Of a stretch of DNA of 64,000 nt, positions 49,577 through 59,917 are shown piece by piece. Within the stretch, counting starts at the first letter, position 1; each line of letters opens with the position of its first letter. The notes under the pieces are model-generated. The model ran no database searches and was not told the origin of the DNA. It saw only the letters and a program-made list of their open reading frames with translations. Origin of the DNA: Lactobacillus sp. ESL0700 (GTDB lineage Bacteria > Bacillota > Bacilli > Lactobacillales > Lactobacillaceae); contig NZ_CP113930.1 in NCBI RefSeq assembly GCF_029392095.1, forward strand, positions 1,809,001 to 1,873,000. The letters run 5' to 3'. Position numbers and translations under genes: made by a program.

Positions 49577-50436
49577 TGCTAATTCCATTGTAGCCTGAGC
49601 ATCAGATAATGCATTATGTGGCTGCAAATTTTCAATATTATAAAACTTTAATACTGTCGCCAACTGGTAGTTATCGAGAAACTTTTCGGTTTTCTTAACT
49701 ATCGCCATTAAATCAATTGTTTTATTATCTAATTCTGCTAAGTTACAAGTAACTAGACCACTAGACAAAAACGTTTCATCAAAATGAAAATTATAACCCA
49801 TTAAAATAGAAGACTTGATAAAATCTTTTAGCTGAACAAGAGCTAAACTAAGTGGTATCCCATTATCTGCCAGCATCTTTTCAGTTATACCCGTAAGCTC
49901 AGTTATTGGTTTAGGTATTTTTTGATCGATTTTAATTAATTGATCAAATTTTTGATAACTACCATCTTTTAGCTTTTTAATAGCACCTATTGCAATAATT
50001 TGATCACGACCAGCTTTTAATCCTGTTGTTTCAAGATCCAACACAGTAATTTCCGGCTGTGAAATTTTAGTGTGAACCTTTTTCTGATTATGTGCCATCA
50101 CTTTTGCACGATGAAATTTAGCTGCATTACTAAAACCATACTTTGTAGCTTGCGGCATATTATCAACATTCAGCCGCATCACTAGCGGAATACCATCATA
50201 ATCAACAACATCATAATTTCGTCGTGTCGTTTTAATCTCGTAACCCAACTCAGTATTGGTACTATAAACCATGGTCGCTTCACCACTACCAATATTTTTC
50301 TCTACTCGTTGCCACAATAAATCACGTATCCTTGCACTAACATTGCCCACATAGACACCTGTTTGTACTTCTTGATACCACTTAGTAAGGTCGCCTCGCA
50401 ATGACTGTGGCACTTTAGTTAAAGTAACTACAATCA

Positions 50437-50437
<1 letters not shown>
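49541..50437 (-). CDS. cas2: Cas2 fused to a DEDDh exonuclease domain
   Basis: 298 residues. Residues 1-95 are the I-E type Cas2 (MIVVTLTKVPQSLRGDL, VYSTNTELGYEI). After a linker, residues from about 128 form a DnaQ-like 3'-5' exonuclease with DLETTGL (Exo I), NFHFDETFL (Exo II) and HNALSDAQA (Exo III), all acidic residues present. Such fusions are known in some I-E systems, where the nuclease trims prespacers. It overlaps cas1 by one base. Confidence 0.95.
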
Positions 50438-52022
<1,585 letters not shown>

Positions 52023-52034
52023 TTGCGCTCCTTT

Positions 52035-52736
52035 TTATAAAGCTGACAAAGCATCATGCTCAGTATCTGATTTAAAAACAGGATTGGTAAGTTCAACTAC
52101 TGTGGTTTTAACCTCGCGAAAGCCATACTGACGTGCTTTTGAATCAAATGATATAGCTTCATCTTTTACTTCCATACTCGATTTATTAACATCCGGCAAT
52201 AAATCCGCATCCGCAATGATTTCCGCTCTAAATGTGGCACTGCGCCTTTGCCGTTTTTGATACCAATCAGAGGCTCTCCACGGCAATTGTTTTAACACAG
52301 AAACTGGATCGCCATCTTTAATATCCATTTGTAAAACGCCAGCAGGAACATTTGCACGTCTGCCTAAAAATAAGGCATAATGCGGGTGCTTTAATGCAAA
52401 ATGGATTTTTTCAATGGTAGTCTCGTCACCACCAACAGCTACAACAAAAACAGCATCTTGCAAGTAGTCACGATAGGTGATCTTTCGTGTATCTTTTTTC
52501 CATTCAACCGTCTGAAAATCGGTTAAAGTTATCCCATGTTGGTCAATTCGAACAGCAAATTGTAAATCATTTAACTGCTTAATCCGTTGATCATCACGAC
52601 CATATCCCAATGCTGCGGCAATTATCCCTATTATTGCACTTTTTGCTGGATAATCGCCTGTTGTCCGCCGTTCAAATGATGCTTCATTGCCATAAGACTG
52701 CAAAGGCGCAGTCAACCTAATCGTTAGTGTCTTCAT
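52035..52736 (-). CDS. cas5e: Cas5e Cascade subunit
   Basis: 233 residues. The RAMP fold opens TIRLTAPLQSYGNEASFERRTTGDYPAKSAIIGIIAAALG; it binds the crRNA 5' handle and bridges Cse1 and Cas7. It starts 20 bp inside the cas7 end. This is the only cas5 in the window, so both Cas7/Cas6e sets would have to share it. Confidence 0.95.
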   Translation of the reverse strand: MKTLTIRLTAPLQSYGNEASFERRTTGDYPAKSAIIGIIAAALGYGRDDQRIKQLNDLQFAVRIDQHGITLTDFQTVEWKKDTRKITYRDYLQDAVFVVAVGGDETTIEKIHFALKHPHYALFLGRRANVPAGVLQMDIKDGDPVSVLKQLPWRASDWYQKRQRRSATFRAEIIADADLLPDVNKSSMEVKDEAISFDSKARQYGFREVKTTVVELTNPVFKSDTEHDALSAL

Positions 52737-53817
52737 CTTGCATAACCTTTGTCAAAGCTGCAGATATCTGATCTAGTAATTCAGAAAGTTTTGTGACTTT
52801 TTCAAGTTGCCCACTACCATCTCGCGAAAGCACAACATTAAGAAGAGGCTCTTCAAGCATGCTATTAGTAGATTGATATTCATCTTCTAACTTCTGAATA
52901 GAATTTTTAACAAAACCACCTTTGGTCACAACTGGTTCTTCAAATGCTGAAACCAAATTAACTGGAGTATCTGGACGCAGTGTAACCATAATATAATTTG
53001 GCAAAGTCTTATTTGCAAACGTGTTTTGTTTACCTGTTGGCATTGACAAAGTAAAGGCTTTAATAAAGGCAATTATACTTTGAATAGCATCTTGATTGCC
53101 TAAATTTTTAGCCAAATCTTTAACATTAATATTTGCATAGCGGTATAAAGTTGCAGAATCATATTCAATCGTTCCCAGCATTGCTGCACCATTAGCATCA
53201 TCTGATTGCAAATCATCGAGTGCTGTGAAGTAGTCATATTCTGGAATAATTTCATGTGTCGAAATTGCATGGGCAACTTGAGCCGACGCATCAACATTTA
53301 ATTCTGGATTATCAGCAACCATCCGGCCAAACAAAGCTAAGTCTAAGGAATTATCCTCCTTCAAGATTTGCTTAATTTCCTTCTTAATATCTTTATCATC
53401 AAATTTATCATGGTTAAGTGCATACTGGGCTAATTTATCAACTTGTCCAGGACTAACTAATAAAAGCGCGCCTGTTAAAGTCTTGCCTGACTTCTTATCC
53501 TTTTTAACCTTAATTCCTGCAGCAGTCAAAATTGCTGTTGCCTTTTCCATAGCAGCTTCTTCGTCCAAAGAATTATCCAAAGATTGCACTTTTTTTGCCA
53601 AAAATTCGGCAACTTCTTTAGTCCTTGTTCCAACCGAGGCACTTTCGTCTCTAAAGTAATCACGCATCGCTTTTTTCCAGCTTTGTGAAGAAACACGCGC
53701 CCGTGTAACACCACCATACAATGCCGTTTTAGGTGCACCAGTATCATCACGGTTAATGTTTGACGATGGCACTGTTTGTAATACATTAAGATCTAAATAT
53801 AAGTTTTTGTTAGTCAT
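52717..53817 (-). CDS. cas7e: Cas7/Cse4 Cascade backbone protein (main operon)
   Basis: 366 residues, RRM-type RAMP forming the six-fold filament on the guide (NLYLDLNVLQTVPSSNINRD, YGGVTRARVSSQSW, FANKTLPNYIMVTL). Overlaps cse2 by 8 bp, with AAAGGAG. A same-length diverged copy is at 44723-45823. Confidence 0.96.
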   Translation of the reverse strand: MTNKNLYLDLNVLQTVPSSNINRDDTGAPKTALYGGVTRARVSSQSWKKAMRDYFRDESASVGTRTKEVAEFLAKKVQSLDNSLDEEAAMEKATAILTAAGIKVKKDKKSGKTLTGALLLVSPGQVDKLAQYALNHDKFDDKDIKKEIKQILKEDNSLDLALFGRMVADNPELNVDASAQVAHAISTHEIIPEYDYFTALDDLQSDDANGAAMLGTIEYDSATLYRYANINVKDLAKNLGNQDAIQSIIAFIKAFTLSMPTGKQNTFANKTLPNYIMVTLRPDTPVNLVSAFEEPVVTKGGFVKNSIQKLEDEYQSTNSMLEEPLLNVVLSRDGSGQLEKVTKLSELLDQISAALTKVMQDEDTND

Positions 53818-54436
53818 TTTCTTCTCCTTTAATACTATCTGAGTTAGTTACTCTAAAATATTGTTGACCCCACGATAAGCGAACATTACCCGCACGATGA
53901 TAATTTGTCTGAAAATCATATAAATCTTGTGCTAGTAGTGGATAGTCAATTTTTACTGCCTGATTAGTAGCTTTTTGGATTTCTACTAGATGCGTTAGCG
54001 AATTGATAACACTAGCAATATTATTTGTTGCTAGTAATGGTTGAATACGCCGATCTAGTGCTACTCTCACATCTTCATTTGCTCTTAACTTAGAAAGAGC
54101 AGTGAACAAGCTTACCCCATCAGCTTCTGCATTATCTTTAGCTTTTTTCTTTGTTGAATCGCCACAAACTAATTCATCTTTACCTTGCTGCTGAATTGCA
54201 TAAAGGCGTATTGCAGCAAATACAGCAATTTCACCAATTGTCGGCTCACCATTTTTACTTAAAAATTGTTCTGGTAAATACTTCATTAATAATGGCCAAA
54301 CGTTTTGTGCACGCTGACTAGTAATTGTCGCGGCACTTCTTAAGCTTGCTAAAGCGGCTTTATCCAAATTGCCATTATCATAAAGTCGGTCAATGATTTT
54401 AGCCGTTATTTTTCTGATTGCATAATCATATTCCAT
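53810..54436 (-). CDS. cse2: Cse2/Cas11 small subunit
   Basis: About 208 residues, the helical small subunit that stabilises the R-loop in Cascade. Recognised by the position between cse1 and cas7 and by the pattern of basic helices (SAATITSQRAQNVWPLLMKY, AIRLYAIQQQ, LTHLVEIQK). ATG at 54436 or TTG at 54439 both follow AAGGAG, within the last cse1 codons. Confidence 0.93.
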   Translation of the reverse strand: MEYDYAIRKITAKIIDRLYDNGNLDKAALASLRSAATITSQRAQNVWPLLMKYLPEQFLSKNGEPTIGEIAVFAAIRLYAIQQQGKDELVCGDSTKKKAKDNAEADGVSLFTALSKLRANEDVRVALDRRIQPLLATNNIASVINSLTHLVEIQKATNQAVKIDYPLLAQDLYDFQTNYHRAGNVRLSWGQQYFRVTNSDSIKGEEND

Positions 54437-54443
54437 CAAGTCA

Positions 54444-56153
54444 TCACTCCTTCTTCAATTCAGAATTAACACGATATTTAAAATAGTTATTAATCGTGAA
54501 AATATTTCTAAGGCCTTTATCGGTAAGAACCCCTTTTACATCACGTGATGAACTAGTATCCATTACCTTTTTAGCTTCTGCAAAAGCATGCTGTTTAAGC
54601 TGCTTTTCCCAAAGTAATACCTTTTCACCACGTTCATCATGATTAGTTAAGCCTGCGAGCCAATCTTTAAACGGTTGATTTAATCCATAATAAAACTTGG
54701 CGCTTAAGCGATTAGCAAACTCCTTAAGCGAATTGTCTTTAAATCCGCGAATTTCGCCAACATCACGTGCAAATTGCCAAAAGTATGACCCAACTGTCTG
54801 CGTCTTTTCAATCACTGCTTCAATTTGCGCTGGCCAATAATCTGCATCATTTTCATCAAAAAGAACATCGGCATTAATAGTCATATCATCAGTAACTTCA
54901 GCAACCGGAGATTGTGATGTCGCATTATCATCATCAATCAAGTCCACGGACGCCAATGTCAATAATTTATTGTGCGGAATTGCCTGTTTTTCTTTAAGTA
55001 ATCGCAGCCAAACAACAATTCCTGGCTCCCTGTTATCATGAACCTTATTGGCATTAACGTAATTACCGAAACTGCGCCACATTGCTTTGCCTAATGACTG
55101 CAATCTTCTAACTGCTGGCCTATAAGTCGCTGTCTTTTTATCATATTTCCAGACTGTCATCGGTTCAATCATTGCATTATCACTGACAATTTTGGGCAAT
55201 CCTGCACTAAAGATAGTTGGCTCCCCAGTATTATTCCATTCAATATGCAAAATCCGTGACCAACTTGTATACAGCTCTGCAATATTATTCGGTAAAAGAT
55301 TTTTTTGGCGTTCACTCACGTACTCTTTTGCGCTTACATATTCCCAGACTGGTCTTTGCCGTGCTGGCTCTTGACTAAATAAAACTAGGTTTAACATCAA
55401 AGTTTCAAAAAGAGTTTTACCCTGAGCAAAAACAGGATTTAATTTATACAGCCAACCAGGTGAAACTGAGAATTTTTCATCTGCTTTAATCTTAGTTTTA
55501 TCAGTTACCCCAGTAAAGCTTTGGTAAGTAATTATCCATCTAGCCAATTCATCGACTGCAATTTGGTTTTTACCTTCACCAGCTTTCGGTGCAAAGAGCG
55601 CTGGAGTATTGTTACTTTCAGAAATGCGTCTATTAATTTGCTTAACTGATACTGTTCCTGTACCCTTGGCAACAGCCTTATTATCTGGAACTAGCTCATC
55701 ATATTCAGCTTTTGTTACCTGATAAAAAGGATGGTCACCAAAGAAAGCAAATTTATCAGCGTAATGCTCTAAATATTTAGTAACAATCTCTGTAAAATGT
55801 CCTTTTTGGTATAAACTTTGCCAAGTTGCTAATAAGTCATCATCAATTTCGTCTTCATCATAATCATCAGAAATTACCGCACCAGCTTTAAACGAATCCT
55901 TTTCATCTTCTAACCATTCATAAGATTGACCAGCTGCATCAAAACGAGAATAGACTGTCGTTAAGATTGCTAATAAAAGTCGCATAATCGCTAAATCTTG
56001 TGCTCGCATGTCACCAGCTAATTGCCGATAATTTTGCGCATTTTTAAATAATTCAATTAAAGAAACTCGTTGCTCTTGACCGGTTTGCCTATCGATTACT
56101 TTAAGCCAAGAATCCGTAGTTAAATTAAAATCTTTTTCAATCATCATCATCAT
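54444..56153 (-). CDS. cse1: Cse1/Cas8e large subunit
   Basis: About 569 residues, PAM-reading large subunit of I-E Cascade. Typical opening (FNLTTDSWLKVIDRQTGQEQRVSL), the central GEGKNQIAVDELARWIITYQSF region, and a C-terminal four-helix bundle. Its start is a run of four ATG codons overlapping the five GAT codons ending cas3, so the exact initiator is uncertain within 9 bp. Confidence 0.95.
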   Translation of the reverse strand: MMMMIEKDFNLTTDSWLKVIDRQTGQEQRVSLIELFKNAQNYRQLAGDMRAQDLAIMRLLLAILTTVYSRFDAAGQSYEWLEDEKDSFKAGAVISDDYDEDEIDDDLLATWQSLYQKGHFTEIVTKYLEHYADKFAFFGDHPFYQVTKAEYDELVPDNKAVAKGTGTVSVKQINRRISESNNTPALFAPKAGEGKNQIAVDELARWIITYQSFTGVTDKTKIKADEKFSVSPGWLYKLNPVFAQGKTLFETLMLNLVLFSQEPARQRPVWEYVSAKEYVSERQKNLLPNNIAELYTSWSRILHIEWNNTGEPTIFSAGLPKIVSDNAMIEPMTVWKYDKKTATYRPAVRRLQSLGKAMWRSFGNYVNANKVHDNREPGIVVWLRLLKEKQAIPHNKLLTLASVDLIDDDNATSQSPVAEVTDDMTINADVLFDENDADYWPAQIEAVIEKTQTVGSYFWQFARDVGEIRGFKDNSLKEFANRLSAKFYYGLNQPFKDWLAGLTNHDERGEKVLLWEKQLKQHAFAEAKKVMDTSSSRDVKGVLTDKGLRNIFTINNYFKYRVNSELKKE

Positions 56154-58905
56154 CCTTTGTATAACTCAAACCAAATTGTTCCGAATACTGCAATTTCCAC
56201 TTACCAAGAGTAGTTGTTAAATTCTCATCTAAAGGAAGAGCTAAGGCTCCCTTGAGCCAAACGCTATTTTGCCAGTCTGCATAATACTTACTAGTAATCT
56301 TTTCTAAGGATTTAATTACATCATCAATTGCAGTTACATACTGTGTCATTGCTGTTGGTAGTCTGATTACTTGCTCTGAAATATCATAATCTGAAACCTG
56401 AGCCAAATCTTGACCATTAATTAAAAAGTCACCCTTAGCTGTATGCTTAAGCAAAATAACTTCAATTGTTTCTTGAATATCCCGAACAGCCCTACTTGCC
56501 TTTTCTTCATCCTTATCAACACCTGATTGCTCATAATTCAGCCAGCCATGAATTGGTTCCTTAAGTTGCGGATTTTTAATTTGAAATTTTTTAGCTTTTT
56601 CTTTTTCTTCATTAATGTACAAGTCAAATTCTTCTTTTGCCTTTTCAATTCCAGCAACTTTAGAATCAGTTTCAGGATTATAAACTTGCTGGACAAGATT
56701 AGAAATATCATCAGGTAACGTAATAGTATCTGGCAAAAAATGATCCGTCTTCATCAACAAATATTTATGATAAATACTCTCATTAGCTGCACCATAATCG
56801 CCCAAGTCATTAATTCCCATCACATAAAGTTGTGGCTGCTCTAAACTTTTTGGTCTAACAATTTCATGACGATGCAACCGCCCCGCTCGCTGCAAAATCA
56901 AATCAATTGGTGCAATATCTGTATAAAGAACATCAAAGTCAATATCCAAAGATTGCTCTAAAACCTGTGTCCCAATTACAACTAATTTTTCGGGTCGCTT
57001 GTCTTTTTTGTTTTTCTTATCTTTTTTACCAATTGCATTTTGCAATTTGGTTTCCTGTGCTGTTCGTTCTGGTGCTAAAAAAGCAGAGTGTAAAACCATG
57101 AATTCCACATCGGTTTGCGCAACTAATTTAGCCAATGCTTGTGCACGCTTAACTGTATTTACAATAACTCCAGCAATTCCACCAGCCTTTATCTTGTCTA
57201 AAATGGCAGCTACTAATTCATCATCAGGTAAATTAATTCTTTCAACCTGCAACTTTTGTACTTTCTGGTCGCTTTGACCAGGAAATTCTGAAATTTGCTT
57301 TAACTGACAGCCATCCAGAATACTTACTAATGGATATGCTTGGTTATTTTCCCAATCAGCAGGTGCTTTAAATTGTTTACGTTCTTTTCGGTTATATTTA
57401 CCTTTCAAATAGGCTTTAATCAGAGCTTGCCTTTTTTCTATTGGCAATGTTGCTGACAAAATTACAATAGGAACATGGTATGTACCTAGCCATGTGATTG
57501 CTTTATACAAATATTGACTCATGTATGCATCATAAGCATGGACCTCATCAATCACGACTATTTTGCCGCTCAATCCTAAATGCTTTAAAAACAAATGCTT
57601 TTGCTTTAATCCCATTGAAAGTAGATTATCGATCGTACCAATCGTGAACTTAGTCAGGATAGTCTTTTTCCCAGAAAACCAACTATTAACTGTAACAGCC
57701 CCAGTATCTGTATCATCTGCCACATTTTCCGCATCAGGTAGCCTTTTGTATTCGCTATTAAACGCTTTTTTACTGTGCATTAATTCAATTGAAAAATCAC
57801 TTTGTTGCTCAGCAGATAGTTTTTGCAACCAATACTCAACTCGTTTAAACATGGCATTACTAGTTGCTTGTGTTGGCAATCCCATAAACAACCCATCTGC
57901 ACCGGTAATATAAGCTAACTGTTCAGCAGCAACCAGTGCAATCTCTGTTTTACCTAAACCCATTGGTGCTTCGACAATAATCATTCCCGGATCAGTTGTT
58001 TCACCAATTGCTTTAGTTATTGTCTTTTGAACGGGTCTTGCTTTAAACTGCCATCTCTTTTCATATGGGTCAGTTGTTTCAGAAACTTTTTGCGGCTCCC
58101 ATTCATCGCCAAGATACCAATTATGCATCGCTTGCTCAAAACGTTCTTCCATATTTAAATCATGCCAAGTTTGATCTAGTCTAATTAATGGAAAGAGCTC
58201 TTCACCATTATGTGTACGCTCACTTGAAGCTAGCCAATCAGCCATAATTATTAGGCCTTCCAATATCACAGCTTGCGGTTGAGTAATGTCCGGAATATCT
58301 GCAACACTTTGATAACCTGCAATTGCTAAACCATATTCAAATAATTCTTTTTGGACTTGCTGCCAAGGTGTTTTCAGGGTTTCATTTTGATCACTTTGAT
58401 AATAATTTGCTGTATGATTCCTAATTTCATCATAAGGAGTAGTAGACTCAGGCTTACCATGATGGCCGCCAATCAATGCGGCCACATTTTCTGGCACACC
58501 AAATTTTAGTAATAAAGCTTCTCCTGCTCGGTTATGAGGGGATTCTCTTCGCAACGGTAATTCCAAATTATCAAGATCATAGAACCCTTGCCTGATTAGC
58601 TTTTCAATCAAAGCATTATCTAAATCATCATCATGAATATATGCTTTTTTAGTTTGAAAAGCTGGTGTAGCCTTACCGAGGTCATGAATAAAGCCCAAGA
58701 ACTTGACTAATTTATGAATTTCGTCATCAGAAAAATTTCCTTTTAAAAATTGACGCTGATTATTAGACAGCCAATGATTATATAAAAAATTAATTACATT
58801 TTTAGTATCTGTTAAGTGAGCAATCAATGGTAACCATTTTTGTTGACCGTCTTCTGTATTTTTCTTTGCCCACAATGCTAAAGTTTTACTTGATAAAGCT
58901 GGCAT
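56137..58905 (-). CDS. cas3: Cas3 helicase-nuclease
   Basis: 922 residues. HD nuclease domain with FIHDLGK (His74-Asp75) and GGHHGKPE, then an SF2 helicase: Walker A APMGLGKTEIAL (about 310), DEVHAYD box, LSATLP, and QRAGRLHRH. It degrades DNA marked by Cascade. The ATG at 58903-58905 follows AGAAGG by nine bases. The C-terminus is five Asp. It is the first gene of the operon, under the promoter at 58948-58976. Confidence 0.96.
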   Translation of the reverse strand: MPALSSKTLALWAKKNTEDGQQKWLPLIAHLTDTKNVINFLYNHWLSNNQRQFLKGNFSDDEIHKLVKFLGFIHDLGKATPAFQTKKAYIHDDDLDNALIEKLIRQGFYDLDNLELPLRRESPHNRAGEALLLKFGVPENVAALIGGHHGKPESTTPYDEIRNHTANYYQSDQNETLKTPWQQVQKELFEYGLAIAGYQSVADIPDITQPQAVILEGLIIMADWLASSERTHNGEELFPLIRLDQTWHDLNMEERFEQAMHNWYLGDEWEPQKVSETTDPYEKRWQFKARPVQKTITKAIGETTDPGMIIVEAPMGLGKTEIALVAAEQLAYITGADGLFMGLPTQATSNAMFKRVEYWLQKLSAEQQSDFSIELMHSKKAFNSEYKRLPDAENVADDTDTGAVTVNSWFSGKKTILTKFTIGTIDNLLSMGLKQKHLFLKHLGLSGKIVVIDEVHAYDAYMSQYLYKAITWLGTYHVPIVILSATLPIEKRQALIKAYLKGKYNRKERKQFKAPADWENNQAYPLVSILDGCQLKQISEFPGQSDQKVQKLQVERINLPDDELVAAILDKIKAGGIAGVIVNTVKRAQALAKLVAQTDVEFMVLHSAFLAPERTAQETKLQNAIGKKDKKNKKDKRPEKLVVIGTQVLEQSLDIDFDVLYTDIAPIDLILQRAGRLHRHEIVRPKSLEQPQLYVMGINDLGDYGAANESIYHKYLLMKTDHFLPDTITLPDDISNLVQQVYNPETDSKVAGIEKAKEEFDLYINEEKEKAKKFQIKNPQLKEPIHGWLNYEQSGVDKDEEKASRAVRDIQETIEVILLKHTAKGDFLINGQDLAQVSDYDISEQVIRLPTAMTQYVTAIDDVIKSLEKITSKYYADWQNSVWLKGALALPLDENLTTTLGKWKLQYSEQFGLSYTKDDDDD

Positions 58906-58922
58906 TACTTTCAACCTTCTTT

Positions 58923-58946
58923 TATTTTAATAATCATAATCAAATT
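58923..58946 (-). promoter_or_regulatory. Predicted target of the CreR-like guide over the cas3 transcription start
   Basis: Minus strand TTGATTATGATTATTAAAAT matches the guide encoded at 59060-59081 with mismatches only at guide positions 6, 9, 18 and 21 (crRNA numbering after an 8-nt handle). AA lies at the PAM position (58945-58946). The site begins at the +1 region of the cas3 promoter. Confidence 0.6.
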
Positions 58947-58947
58947 A

Positions 58948-58976
58948 AATATATACCGGAATAAAATTTATTGCAA
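58948..58976 (-). promoter_or_regulatory. cas operon promoter
   Basis: TTGCAA (58971-58976), 17-bp spacer, TATATT (58948-58953) on the minus strand; start expected near 58941, 36 bp before the cas3 ATG. Confidence 0.75.
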
Positions 58977-59002
58977 GCGTTTTTAAAAATAATTTTAAAT
59001 AA

Positions 59003-59110
59003 ATAGGTTATAACACCATGCTATAACCTATAAATTAGCCCCACAAATGTGGGGAATACCATATTAATAATTATCATCAATGGATGACCCTCATTATTAT
59101 GAGGAATACA
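59003..59110 (-). ncRNA. CreR-like stand-alone pseudo-crRNA gene upstream of cas3
   Basis: On the minus strand: extended -10 TGGTATAAT (59117-59125), start at the first base of a 28-nt repeat-like unit (59082-59109; stem CCTCAT, loop AATA, stem ATGAGG, tail GTCATCC), 22 nt of guide (59060-59081), a second 28-nt repeat-like unit (59032-59059; perfect stem CCCCAC/GTGGGG but altered tail), then a 10-bp perfect hairpin ATAGGTTATA/TATAACCTAT (59003-59031) with a TTTATTT tail. Cas6e cleavage would give an 8-nt handle, about 21 nt of guide and a normal 3' stem-loop. CreR and CreA RNAs have this architecture; repression of cas3 is inference. Confidence 0.65.
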
Positions 59111-59135
59111 TCTTTAATTATACCATCTTCAAATA

Positions 59136-59361
59136 ATGTTGCTTTCTTACTACCAAATTGACCCAGACAATCTCTCTAAGCAGGATTCATACATCCCTGG
59201 TATTATCCCTGGTGAAGACACGGCAATTTACATTTCTGACTTGCTTTACAATCTGGCATTACCTGGTGCTTTATTCTTAACCATCATTTCAGTTGTGCCA
59301 TTAATGGCTGCTAATACGATTTCGCCAAGCTTGCAGTTAGGTCTTAGTATTAACCGAAAAT
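59136..59361 (+). pseudogene. SecY-family translocon fragment
   Basis: About 75 residues match an internal SecY segment (QIDPDNLSKQDSYIPGI, then LALPGALFLTIISVVPLMAA). Neither end of the gene is present; SecY proteins exceed 400 residues. The frame ends artificially at the junction with the Fic fragment near 59360. It is a rearrangement scar, not a gene. Confidence 0.6.
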
Positions 59362-59688
59362 GGGTACCCGGTAATTAACGTTAATCCTTCCAAAAAAGCT
59401 CGAGATAAATACATGATGGCATTGGCCACAGCAGAAGCGCCAGAAAATGATCCTCAACCATTTAGAGAACTAATCGCTGATTACGTTGAAAAAGAATTAG
59501 GCAGCAGAATTAAAACTCTGCAGTTAAATGAAAAGTATACTCAAGAAGCAGAAGAATCATTTAATCGTAGTGGACTAGACTGGAACAAATTAGAAAAAGA
59601 AAGTAAAGAAAGACTTGCGCAAGCCGAATTAGCAGCACAATATGAAACACAAAAAGTGCTTAAACAAGATGGCCCGAAATTAGAATGA
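59362..59688 (+). pseudogene. C-terminal fragment of a Fic-family protein
   Basis: The frame GYPVINVNPSKKARDKYMMA followed by FRELIADYVEKEL is what follows the Fic active-site loop in Fic/DOC AMP-transferases. The HPFxxGNGR motif itself is missing, so the enzyme is inactive. It is fused head-on to the SecY fragment at about 59360. Fic modules travel with mobile DNA. Confidence 0.5.
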
Positions 59689-59712
59689 AATTCTATAAAT
59701 TATTGAATAGCA

Positions 59713-59743
59713 AAAATAGCTCAGGAAAGCCTGAGCTATTTTG
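59713..59743. terminator. Orphan terminator, twin of 8484-8515
   Basis: AAAATAGCTCAGG/CCTGAGCTATTTT, nearly identical to the terminator of the 51-aa peptide gene; no peptide ORF is left beside it. Confidence 0.65.
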
Positions 59744-59774
59744 TTACTCTATTTAAACAAATACTTGATAAGAC

Positions 59775-59842
59775 AAGGTAGCATAAAACTGAAGTGATGT
59801 GCATCACCTGCCGGTAGCAGTCGTAATCGACGGCTTTTTATG
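59775..59842 (+). ncRNA. Possible relic small RNA
   Basis: An AAGTGATG/CATCACCT hairpin and a GTCG/CGAC terminator hairpin followed by GGCTTTTT resemble the layout of the RNAs at 8756 and 24563, and it sits next to the twin terminator. No convincing promoter. Confidence 0.3.
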
Positions 59843-59917
59843 CAAATAAATACTTCTCAGATTAGTTTTTGAGAGGTTATTTTTATTCTGTATTAATCAC
59901 AATTTAATAGGATTAAT

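Noticed and set aside
59032..59109. Reading the two repeat-like units upstream of cas3 as simply the decayed end of an array
   Set aside because: The spacer is 22 rather than 33 bp, the stems are kept by paired changes, and a promoter and terminator bracket the unit.
59136..59378. 80-codon ORF as a small membrane protein gene
   Set aside because: It is an internal SecY piece without start context and runs into an unrelated Fic fragment.
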